Made by a program: the position numbers and the translations under genes
Source of the DNA: Nanobdellati archaeon
Lineage (GTDB): Archaea; Nanobdellota; Nanobdellia; UBA10117
Direction: 5' to 3'
Assembly (NCBI GenBank): GCA_018304345.1
Contig: JAGVWI010000004.1
Span: 1 to 56,443 of the forward strand
Length of the DNA: 56,443 nucleotides
The notes under the pieces: model-generated
Databases searched by the model: none
The model's input: the letters and a program-made list of their open reading frames with translations, nothing else
Told to the model about the DNA's origin: nothing
Shown here: one piece after another, positions 8,509 through 15,788 of the stretch
How positions within the stretch are numbered: position 1 is the first letter of the stretch
Layout of the letters: the number at the start of each line of letters is the position of its first letter

Positions 8509-9015
8509 CTAAGCAGAAGATGTTTTATCTTCCCGCTTCTCATCTAGCTCTTCGCCTTTCTTTAACTCCCTGATGCGCTCGTTCTTCTCAAGTACCTTAC
8601 CATCAAGCCTGCGTATCTCTCGCTGCAATAAAATATTGGCTGACTTAAGCTGTTTTACCAATGCATCATATTGATGCAATTTTGCTGCTAAATCATTCAG
8701 CAAATCTGAAAAGTTAAAGTTAGTATCCGACAGGTCCGTAGGTTCTATAATCTCAACAGATGAGGGCATCCAATCAAACACTACACCGATAACATCTGTC
8801 ATTTTTTTAGCGGTAAATTCTATTTCTACAAAACCGGAATAAGCCTTTTCAGAAATCTTTTTAGGGTCGCGTATGTTCGTTTTTACAACCTTGATTTCCC
8901 GCGCATCTTTACCAAAAGTTTGCTTAACCAAACCTAAAGTAGTTGTTATGTGCTCCTCTGGCCAGCCTGCTACTTCTATTATGATTCTGACCCGTATTCG
9001 CGGCTGATCCGACAT
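8509..9015 (-). CDS. Conserved-looking protein with alpha/beta N-domain and coiled-coil tail
   Basis: Function unknown. Start chosen at the ATG at 9013-9015 (168 residues, MSDQPRIRVRIII); the upstream extension is short and cysteine-rich. Residues 1-95 look like an alternating beta/alpha domain resembling ferredoxin-like folds ('RIRVRIIIEVAGWPEEHITTTLGLVKQTFG', then 'SGFVEIEFTAKKMTDVIGVVFDWMPSSVEII'). Residues 100-168 are heptad-patterned and end in a highly charged tail. It is convergent with the small membrane protein (4-bp gap) and divergent from the Toprim gene. Confidence 0.65.
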   Translation of the reverse strand: MSDQPRIRVRIIIEVAGWPEEHITTTLGLVKQTFGKDAREIKVVKTNIRDPKKISEKAYSGFVEIEFTAKKMTDVIGVVFDWMPSSVEIIEPTDLSDTNFNFSDLLNDLAAKLHQYDALVKQLKSANILLQREIRRLDGKVLEKNERIRELKKGEELDEKREDKTSSA

Positions 9016-9108
9016 AGATTGTGCAGAGGCAGGGAGCTTTAAATTACTTTTGCAACACAACATTTATAAAGGAATATACCATATTGCAATTAATAAGAAG
9101 ATAGGTGC

Positions 9109-9486
9109 TTGACAACAATCCTCACTAATCATCACCGCTCCGAAAGAATTCGGAGCTTGTTGGACAAAATAGCTCAAGAAGAGCGTATAGTCCTGATAGT
9201 CGAAGGTAAGCGAGATAAATTCGCACTGCAGCGCCTAATTCCAAAAGTGAAAATCTTCTTATTATCAGATCAAAAAAGAAGCCTATACGAAAGCGCAGAA
9301 CACATTGCTTCAAACTTTAACGAAGCGATGCTGATGTTAGATGCGGACAAAAAAGGTAAGGATCTATCAAAACGAATGATCACGTACTTACAAATGCACG
9401 GTATAAAAATCAATAGGGACGGCGAGAAATTGCTGAAACTAACAAACCGACACCACATCGAAGATTTACGTTCTGTAGTAATATAG
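9109..9486 (+). CDS. Small Toprim-domain protein
   Basis: 125-residue protein starting at a TTG preceded by a GAAGAT-AGGTG purine stretch. It has the two Toprim signatures: 'IVLIVEGKRD' with E32, and 'MLMLDADKKGK' with D78/D80. Toprim folds occur in primases, topoisomerases, OLD and RNase M5-like nucleases, where these acids bind Mg2+. This is little more than a bare Toprim domain, like the small stand-alone archaeal Toprim proteins whose role is unclear. It lies 14 bp before dnaG and is very likely in the same transcript, suggesting a linked role in primase/exosome RNA metabolism. Confidence 0.8.
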   Translation: MTTILTNHHRSERIRSLLDKIAQEERIVLIVEGKRDKFALQRLIPKVKIFLLSDQKRSLYESAEHIASNFNEAMLMLDADKKGKDLSKRMITYLQMHGIKINRDGEKLLKLTNRHHIEDLRSVVI

Positions 9487-9500
9487 GCGGGAGAAATAAA

Positions 9501-10766
9501 ATGGGAAAAATAAGTCCCGTATCAATAAAATACGTAATACATGCGAAATTTGAACTTAGCGGTATCGCTGAGAAACCAGACATAATCGGTGCTGTATTCG
9601 GCCAAACTGAAGGTTTACTTGGCTCTAATTTAGAGTTAAGAGAACTGCAGAAAATGGGACGAATCGGCAGAATAGATGTAATAACTGAAAATAAAGATGG
9701 AAAGACAAATGGCGAAATAATTTTGCCGAGCTCGATGGGCAAAACTGAAACTGCTATAATTGGTGCATCTCTTGAAACAATTGAAAGAGTTGGACCTTGT
9801 GAAGCAAAAATAAAAGTCGGAAAAATAGATGACGTCCGTGTCGCAAAAAGAGATTTTGTAAGAGACAGAGCTCAGGAACTTTTGAAAACGTTAGTAGCAG
9901 ATATGCCGGACTCGCAGGAGTTTACAAATATGCTAAATGATAACATCAGAAGTGGCGAGATAGCAGAATTCGGAAGCGAAAAAATTGCTGCTGGTCCTGA
10001 AATTGAAACCTCAAAAGAAATAATAATCGTTGAGGGTAGAGCAGATGTCTTAACTCTTTTGCGCTATGGTATAAAAAATGCTATTGCGTTGCAAGGAACG
10101 AAAGTTCCGCAGACAATTGTTGACTTGATAAAAGAAAAAGAAGAGATAACTCTTTTTGTTGACGGCGACAGAGGCGGAGAATTGATCATAAAGAAAGTTG
10201 CAGAGCTTACAAATGTAAACTTTGTTGCATTTGCGCCAGATGGAAAAGAAGTTGAAGAGCTAACAGGAAAAGAGATATTGAAAGCTCTTAGATCAAAAAT
10301 AACTTGGGACGAAGCTAAAATAAAAGTTAAAGCTGAAACCAAAGTTATTGAGAGACCTACTGAAGTAAGAGAAAGGCCATCATCTTACTCCAGAAGCGAT
10401 TCTGATAGAAGACCGCAAAGAAGTTTTGACAGGCGCGACTCAAGACCAAGCAGAGGTTTTAGCAGAGATAGGGATTCAAGAAGCTTTGAAAGACCTCGGT
10501 ACGAGTATACGAACCCCGCAATTTCTGAAATTGCTGCTAAACTTTCTGCAGATGAAGCAGTAATACTTGACAAAAGTTTGAATGTACTTGGCAAAGTTCC
10601 AAAAGACGACCTTGCCGACACACTTGAAAACTTAGACGGCGTATTTGCAGTTGCACTTGGCAGTGAATCTGACAATGAAATCAAAAAAATAGCTTACGAA
10701 AAACGCATAAAAGTGATTTCAAAGCAGACTAAAGTTGAAACAGAAAGTGCGAAAGTCAAAGCGTAA
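9501..10766 (+). CDS. dnaG: Archaeal DnaG primase-like protein with Arg/Ser-rich linker
   Basis: Archaeal DnaG, known in the family both as a primase-type protein and as an exosome component. 421 residues. The N-terminal domain ('SPVSIKYVIHAKFELSGIAEKPDIIGAVFGQTEGL') is archaeal-DnaG specific. Toprim motifs follow: 'EIIIVEGRADVLTLL' with E178 and 'TLFVDGDRGG' with D221/D223. Residues about 284-336 are a low-complexity Arg/Ser/Asp/Pro stretch with about 16 arginines. A C-terminal domain (about 338-421) follows. A Shine-Dalgarno GGGAG sits 8 nt before the ATG. It follows the small Toprim gene and ends at a bidirectional terminator. Confidence 0.93.
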   Translation: MGKISPVSIKYVIHAKFELSGIAEKPDIIGAVFGQTEGLLGSNLELRELQKMGRIGRIDVITENKDGKTNGEIILPSSMGKTETAIIGASLETIERVGPCEAKIKVGKIDDVRVAKRDFVRDRAQELLKTLVADMPDSQEFTNMLNDNIRSGEIAEFGSEKIAAGPEIETSKEIIIVEGRADVLTLLRYGIKNAIALQGTKVPQTIVDLIKEKEEITLFVDGDRGGELIIKKVAELTNVNFVAFAPDGKEVEELTGKEILKALRSKITWDEAKIKVKAETKVIERPTEVRERPSSYSRSDSDRRPQRSFDRRDSRPSRGFSRDRDSRSFERPRYEYTNPAISEIAAKLSADEAVILDKSLNVLGKVPKDDLADTLENLDGVFAVALGSESDNEIKKIAYEKRIKVISKQTKVETESAKVKA

Positions 10767-10773
10767 TAAAAAC

Positions 10774-10793
10774 TACTCGCTAAATAGCGAGTA
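10774..10793. terminator. Bidirectional hairpin terminator between dnaG and membrane-protein gene
   Basis: A perfect inverted repeat, TACTCGCTA - AA - TAGCGAGTA, with T-rich runs on both outer sides (TTTTCTTTTTT on the plus side, GTTTTTATTA on the minus side). It serves both convergent genes; the minus-strand gene's stop codon lies inside the stem. Confidence 0.75.
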
Positions 10794-11640
10794 ACTTTTC
10801 TTTTTTAATAAATAAACTTCTTACAAACCAATACATCGCATAAAGTTCAAATGCAAATGGGAAATAGCCAAGGTATCCTAAAATTGGCATTTCAAATATC
10901 TTGAAAAAGTTGACGAAAGGTAAACTATACGTCCATTTTGTGATTGCCCAGTAATTCCAAAATTCCCAAAAGAAACCCATTACTATTCCCGCCAACAAAA
11001 GCGATAATGGGATAACTAAATTCCTATCTTCTAAATGTTTGATGATACTTGGCTGCTTATGTAAGTAATTTATAGGATCTAAAATAAAAAAGAAGCTCAT
11101 CCAAACTAATGGAAACGCAAAAGTCGGTAGAAATATTGGTGCAACAAAACAAATTATTCCGAAAATAACCATTGAAATCAAAAGCTTCTTTGATATTTTG
11201 TATTTCTTTGGAAGTTTAAATTTATCAAATATATGCAGAGAGCGAATCAATTCGGCAGTTTCAAAAAAAGCTGGCAGAACGGTTGAAAATGCTATTGTTC
11301 CAAAAATATTTTTTAGATTTCCTGCATTAGAAACAGCGGCTTTAACTCCTGTTTCTAAAAAATCTACATTTGAGTAGCTCCAATTATGCACGGGAATATT
11401 GATAAATTCAAATATCCACCAAAACAAAGCTGATAAAATCACCATTCCTAAAAATTGTTCAAATCTGTTGCTAATTAGAGAATTGCCTTTTAGTTTGTAA
11501 ATAACTGCATCGAGAACTAAGATATAGCCGAACCAAATTATTGGAAAATACCAGTTGGCGAGAGGCTGGATTTTAAAAAAGAAATTTGCTTCTGCAAAAC
11601 CAACCATCAAGATTCCAATCAAACCATACCACTTGAACAT
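10780..11640 (-). CDS. Polytopic membrane protein with internal duplication
   Basis: 286 residues with about eight membrane spans; no function recognised. Two halves repeat. 'VLDAVIYKLKGNSLI' (42-56) matches 'ILDPINYLHKQPSII' (186-200), and 'WWIFEFINIPVHNWSYS' (74-90) matches 'FFWEFWNYWAITKWTYS' (223-239). The offset is about 145-149 residues. The shared residues F/W-E-x-x-N and W-x-Y-S sit in or near spans, so they may form a paired site. The gene starts one base before the cca stop, so it is the last gene of the long smc-to-cca run. It could be a small enzyme or transporter; I would not name it. Confidence 0.75.
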   Translation of the reverse strand: MFKWYGLIGILMVGFAEANFFFKIQPLANWYFPIIWFGYILVLDAVIYKLKGNSLISNRFEQFLGMVILSALFWWIFEFINIPVHNWSYSNVDFLETGVKAAVSNAGNLKNIFGTIAFSTVLPAFFETAELIRSLHIFDKFKLPKKYKISKKLLISMVIFGIICFVAPIFLPTFAFPLVWMSFFFILDPINYLHKQPSIIKHLEDRNLVIPLSLLLAGIVMGFFWEFWNYWAITKWTYSLPFVNFFKIFEMPILGYLGYFPFAFELYAMYWFVRSLFIKKEKLLAI

Positions 11641-12882
11641 TTATCTCACCAGCCTAAGTGTATCGTTAGTTATTACTTTCAAAATGTCTTTTGCGTTTGC
11701 ATATTTTCTGGTCGTTTCAGCAAAGTATCTTCTGTTTATTACTTTTACTTTCTTGTATTTTTTCTTGAACGCTGCAATGTGACTTTTATGCACGAAATCT
11801 GGCGGACCTGCAATTTGTTTTTTCTTTGGCAAAGTCATATCTGAAAACTTAAATACATAATATCCATTTTCATTTGTATTTCCGTGCCAATACCAGTCTG
11901 CACTGTTTAATTTAAAATCATTATTAGTAAAAACTTTTCTGAGTTCATTAAATTTTGATAAAATTGCATCGCCTGCAACAGCTTTAGTTTTCTTTATAGG
12001 TCTAACACTTAGTAAAATTGTATTTTTGTGTTTCTTTAATTTTTCTGGCGAGAAACGTTTTACTTTAAAATAATCCAAACTTGGATTTTTCAAATAAGCC
12101 TGACTATGTTTAATCGCATTAGCAAACTTTTCCCCTCTTAGTGCAGCTGCGGCATTTCTGTAACTATCAAGCGGATCAATTACAATAACTGGGCTTTCCA
12201 GTTTGCTGGGATTTAAACTCTTAAGAGCATCTTTGTGATGCTTTTCTATATCTATTATAACTCTGTGCTTCCATTTGCTCATTGCCTTTGCTAAATTGGC
12301 AAAGCTACCATAATGAATAACTAAAAGTTCGGCGACATATCCTGAAAATCCTGAAATATATGATTCAGCACCATATGCATCTGCGCTTTTGAAAAACTGC
12401 TTTGCTAGTCTTATTTCATTTGCTAATTTATTATCTGTGTGAGTATACTTAGCAACCCAAAACACGTGTAACGGACTAGCATCTGTAATATTTTTTGCCT
12501 TTCCGATATCTTTAATCTCTAAAACAGGAACGAATTCCAAATCGTAGCCTTTGTGTATAGTTGAGAAATAATCTCTGCTACCTTTAAGTCTCGCTGGCTT
12601 GTAAGTCCGTAAGACCTTTTCTACGTAATCGGAAAGTCTATGAGATTTTTTCTGATATTTTTCGTAATTGAAAACGATAAAGAAATCTATGTCGTGTGTC
12701 TGCGGTAGCCACGTTCTCTTTCCGACAGAACCGCCCAACAAAATACGTGCATCAATTTTGTTCCGCTTTAGCTCTTCAGTAACTTTCTTTGATACTTCCA
12801 AAATAATGTTGTGTATTTCTTTCTCTTCAGCTTTTGTCGGCACAACAAAAGAAAGAGCTTTAGATTTGTGTGCAATAGCCAT
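11641..12882 (-). CDS. cca: CCA-adding enzyme (archaeal class I tRNA nucleotidyltransferase)
   Basis: Adds or repairs the 3' CCA of tRNAs, which is needed here because both complete tRNA genes in the window lack encoded CCA. Start chosen at the ATG at 12880-12882 (413 residues); the longer frame begins with an unlikely hydrophobic stretch overlapping the upstream stop. The nucleotidyltransferase signature 'LLGGSVGKRTWL...DIDFF' is clear, with catalytic D64 and D66. The archaeal middle and C-terminal domains follow ('SYISGFSGYVAELLVIHYGSF', 'VIDPLDSYRNAAAAL', 'VRPIKKTK'). An AT-rich TATA-like element lies about 25 nt upstream. Length matches the family. Confidence 0.93.
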   Translation of the reverse strand: MAIAHKSKALSFVVPTKAEEKEIHNIILEVSKKVTEELKRNKIDARILLGGSVGKRTWLPQTHDIDFFIVFNYEKYQKKSHRLSDYVEKVLRTYKPARLKGSRDYFSTIHKGYDLEFVPVLEIKDIGKAKNITDASPLHVFWVAKYTHTDNKLANEIRLAKQFFKSADAYGAESYISGFSGYVAELLVIHYGSFANLAKAMSKWKHRVIIDIEKHHKDALKSLNPSKLESPVIVIDPLDSYRNAAAALRGEKFANAIKHSQAYLKNPSLDYFKVKRFSPEKLKKHKNTILLSVRPIKKTKAVAGDAILSKFNELRKVFTNNDFKLNSADWYWHGNTNENGYYVFKFSDMTLPKKKQIAGPPDFVHKSHIAAFKKKYKKVKVINRRYFAETTRKYANAKDILKVITNDTLRLVR

Positions 12883-12911
12883 ATAATTATGTAACAAAAA
12901 TAGTATAAATA

Positions 12912-13448
12912 TCAATCTATTATAATAGTTCTACCGTGCTTGTTCTTGAACTGCTGTATGGAATCAAGTGCATCTCTAACTTGCTGTAAATGCGTCTCGT
13001 GCTTGCTAACTTTATTCTGTAGCTGCAGTAATGCCCCTGGAGCATTTTCAATGCCTGAAAGTTTTTTCTCTATCGCTTCAACTTGATTCATTACATCTAC
13101 TAATTTATTGATATGCAAATTAGTTTTGTTATTTATCTCTTCAAATTTGTCAACAAAAACTTGTGCGGTATCCTCAAGCTCTACCGTTGACTTTCCAATC
13201 TCCCTGTGTTTTTTCTCTATATCAACAGCTTTCTTTGACAAGTCCTTCATATAATTATTTGTCCTTGTGATTTCTCTATTTGAGCGTTTAGTATGCTCAC
13301 TTGACTCATTAATTTGTTGTTCCAATTCCTTCAAAAATTTCTTATGCAAATTCTCCTGCTTTGTGTGCTGCTCGCTTAAAATCTTAATTTCTTTCCAGAG
13401 CGTCTCTACTTCAGATTCAAGTTTGTTAAGTTTAGACGTTTTAGCCAT
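12912..13448 (-). CDS. Coiled-coil protein in the condensin gene run
   Basis: 178 residues, almost entirely charged heptads: 'KLESEVETLWKEIKILSEQHTKQ' at the start, then Glu/Lys/Asn-rich helices to a short non-coil end 'KNKHGRTIIID'. No membrane span and no catalytic motif. Function unknown. It sits between scpB and cca on the same strand (45 bp after scpB, 29 bp before cca), so it is probably in the segregation transcript. A structural partner of SMC-ScpAB is possible, but many unrelated coiled-coil proteins look like this. Confidence 0.65.
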   Translation of the reverse strand: MAKTSKLNKLESEVETLWKEIKILSEQHTKQENLHKKFLKELEQQINESSEHTKRSNREITRTNNYMKDLSKKAVDIEKKHREIGKSTVELEDTAQVFVDKFEEINNKTNLHINKLVDVMNQVEAIEKKLSGIENAPGALLQLQNKVSKHETHLQQVRDALDSIQQFKNKHGRTIIID

Positions 13449-13492
13449 CGTATAAATTAAAAGCTAGGGGTATTAAAGTTTTCTTGCTCCCA

Positions 13493-14086
13493 TCACTTCA
13501 TATCTATTACACCAGGTAATTCTGAAGCAGCCTCAACAAATTGCTCCGGCGTTTTAAGTTTCTCGCCCTGTTTCATATTAAAATACTCGTAAAACTTCTT
13601 AGTCGGCTGAAGCCATTTACTTAAGCCAGCTTTGCTTGACTCAATATAGCCTTTTTCTATCAAAGATTTTATGTGATTATATGATTTATTTGACCTTACT
13701 CTGACAACATCGCACTGCCGTGAGCCTCCACGCCAAGCGATATATGCGAGTGTTTCTAAAACAGCTTTGTCAAACTCCGGTTCTGCAGCTTCCTTTACAA
13801 TGGCGGTATGTTCATCTTTAATTCGCAGTTTCCAGGTATCACCATTGTCCACTAATTGCAGTCCAGCACCGCGTTTTTGATAATCTGCCTTCAAGGAGTT
13901 CAATGCACTTTTGACAGTTGTCGTAAAGCCAAGATTAACTTTGTGCGCAAGAGCCTGCACGCTAACTCCTTCAGGCATACAGAAAAGTATAGCTTCTAAT
14001 TTAGCTTTCAACTCTTCCTGCTTACTTTCGCTTTCTTGCTGTTTTTTGATTTGGTTTTCCTTTGCCGACATTTTTCTTTCTCCCAT
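13493..14086 (-). CDS. scpB: Segregation and condensation protein B (ScpB)
   Basis: Winged-helix kleisin-associated subunit of the SMC-ScpA-ScpB condensin. 197 residues. After a charged N-terminal ~25 residues come 'KLEAILFCMPEGVSVQALAHKV', 'LQLVDNGDTWKLRI' and 'DKAVLETLAYIAWRGGSRQCDVVRVRSNKSYNHIKSLIEKGYIE'. These are the two winged-helix blocks of ScpB. The start could also be the second ATG five codons later (14071). An AT-rich TATA-like stretch lies upstream (14095-14110), so it may have its own promoter within the segregation run. Confidence 0.9.
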   Translation of the reverse strand: MGERKMSAKENQIKKQQESESKQEELKAKLEAILFCMPEGVSVQALAHKVNLGFTTTVKSALNSLKADYQKRGAGLQLVDNGDTWKLRIKDEHTAIVKEAAEPEFDKAVLETLAYIAWRGGSRQCDVVRVRSNKSYNHIKSLIEKGYIESSKAGLSKWLQPTKKFYEYFNMKQGEKLKTPEQFVEAASELPGVIDMK

Positions 14087-14178
14087 CTTAACTTATATGA
14101 TATTTATTTTTCGATTGCATTTTTGAGGTTGCGGTTAAACACTCTTCTCTTAGTTTAGCATTTGTTATCCCTATTATG

Positions 14179-15153
14179 CTACTTTTTCTTCTTATATTTC
14201 ACTACAGATTTTGACTTTTGTTTTCCGTCTGCTTTTTTGTCTTTTTTCCGCACTCTGTTTGTTAGCTTTATGGATTTCAATTTCTTACTGCCAAGGTCTT
14301 CTTCTTTTATTATTTCCTGTGGCTTTTGAGCTTCTTCACCTTTTAATTTCTTGCTTAATTCTTCTTCGTTTACATCTACAAAAATGTTTCCGAATGGATA
14401 TTCCTGCCTCAAGTCAACTTTTCCTTCATTCGCTAAATGAAGAAGTGAAATAAATGTCAATATCTTATCTTCTTTTGTTTCGGATGGGACAATTTCTGTA
14501 AAGTTTACAGTTAATTTATTTGTTTTTGCTACATAGTTTCTAAGAGTCTCAAATAGATTTTTGACTTTTGCGAACCAATCAACTTGTTTTATTTCTTGCA
14601 CTGGTCTTATTACGTCTGCCCCATAATCTCTCAAACGCTTTTCGCGCCTTTGATCAACCTCAAGCGCCTGTTTAAGTGCATCTATGAGTTCGAAAACTGT
14701 AACTTTTCTCTTTCTAATACCTGGAATTCTTGGCTGTAAACCAGCTTTTGAAAAACGTCTTTCTCCTTCAACATCGAACAACGAATTCTCATCGGAATCT
14801 TCTGAAAATTCTTCGGGATTTGTCAACTGCATAAATTCTTTCATTCCCATTCTATCTGATTTCAATCTCAGTAACAAAGCTCCAGCTAAGATTATTTTGC
14901 CAGATAATCTAAAATTTGTTTCTTTTAGTCTGCTTACAATCTTCAAATATTCCTGCGCGAGTGTTGAAACTTCTATATCCCACGGATCTATTTTGCCGCT
15001 CTTGCATAAATCCATAATGATGGTTTTCCAAGTAACATCGTCTTCTTTGAAAATTAAATTATATACGTCGTCTTTGCTTTTTATTTCAACTTGTCTTGTA
15101 AAGTCTTCTGGCTCAAAGTCATCTTCATTTTTTAATACTTTTATTTTTGCCAT
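14179..15153 (-). CDS. scpA: Segregation and condensation protein A (ScpA, kleisin)
   Basis: Kleisin subunit bridging the SMC heads. 324 residues. The family opening is present ('SGKIDPWDIEVSTLAQEYLKIV', then 'LSGKIILAGALLLRLKSDRM'), as is the C-terminal winged helix ('ETKEDKILTFISLLHLANEGKVDLRQEYPFGNIFV'). The last ~60 residues form an unusual Lys-rich extension ('NRVRKKDKKADGKQKSKSVVKYKKKK') that may contact DNA. It starts 4 bp after the M50 protease stop, so it is the third gene of the smc operon. Confidence 0.92.
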   Translation of the reverse strand: MAKIKVLKNEDDFEPEDFTRQVEIKSKDDVYNLIFKEDDVTWKTIIMDLCKSGKIDPWDIEVSTLAQEYLKIVSRLKETNFRLSGKIILAGALLLRLKSDRMGMKEFMQLTNPEEFSEDSDENSLFDVEGERRFSKAGLQPRIPGIRKRKVTVFELIDALKQALEVDQRREKRLRDYGADVIRPVQEIKQVDWFAKVKNLFETLRNYVAKTNKLTVNFTEIVPSETKEDKILTFISLLHLANEGKVDLRQEYPFGNIFVDVNEEELSKKLKGEEAQKPQEIIKEEDLGSKKLKSIKLTNRVRKKDKKADGKQKSKSVVKYKKKK

Positions 15154-15157
15154 TATA

Positions 15158-15787
15158 TTAAACCATCAATGTGATTGCGAACATCCCTACGCAAAGTGCA
15201 AAAAAACCCATCCAAAGGGGTTTGCTCCATTGCCAGACTTTTGCTCCGTCTAACATTGCAAAAGGAATCATATTAAATATTGCTAACCAAGCATTTACCT
15301 GCGCAGTAACTATTGCTAATTGAAATCCCATAGCCGCGAATGGCAAAGCTATAGCTGTTAAAATTACATTTACGACGGGCCCAGAAATTCCTATTACACC
15401 CATATCTTTCAAATTTATATGGGATAAACTATAACCTAGTGGCGATCTTTTTCCTGAAATCATTGTTGCGCCAGGAGCGGCGAAAACAAAACCGCCTCTC
15501 GTAAATACCGCGAGTGCTACAGCCATAACTAAACCCATGGGCCATGCTCTAAATTCTGCCCAGAGTCCTTTTTTTTGTGCTACGAATTTATGTGCTAATT
15601 CGTGCAGAATAAATGCTAAGCCAACCGCTATAAGTGCATTAGTGAAGTAACTTAATTTATAACTTTCAATAAAAAAACTTCCGAAAATTGCGTCGCTGTT
15701 TAGAATCAAAGAGAAGGCAAATGCGAGCGCTATAGTTGCAAGAGCAATGTGCTTTACTTCTTCAATTGAAAAATGATATTTTGACAT
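15158..15787 (-). CDS. M50-family (site-2 protease-like) membrane metalloprotease
   Basis: Intramembrane zinc protease of the site-2 protease superfamily. 209 residues, about six membrane spans. The zinc-binding HELAH (H62, E63, H66) is in place, and the third ligand motif 'IFNMIPFAMLDGAKVWQW' carries D180. It has no PDZ or CBS domain, so this is the minimal archaeal form. Substrates are unknown; family members cleave membrane-bound regulators or signal remnants. It is wedged between smc (1 bp) and scpA (4 bp), so it is certainly co-transcribed with condensin genes, a placement with no obvious functional reason. Confidence 0.9.
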   Translation of the reverse strand: MSKYHFSIEEVKHIALATIALAFAFSLILNSDAIFGSFFIESYKLSYFTNALIAVGLAFILHELAHKFVAQKKGLWAEFRAWPMGLVMAVALAVFTRGGFVFAAPGATMISGKRSPLGYSLSHINLKDMGVIGISGPVVNVILTAIALPFAAMGFQLAIVTAQVNAWLAIFNMIPFAMLDGAKVWQWSKPLWMGFFALCVGMFAITLMV

Positions 15788-15788
15788 T

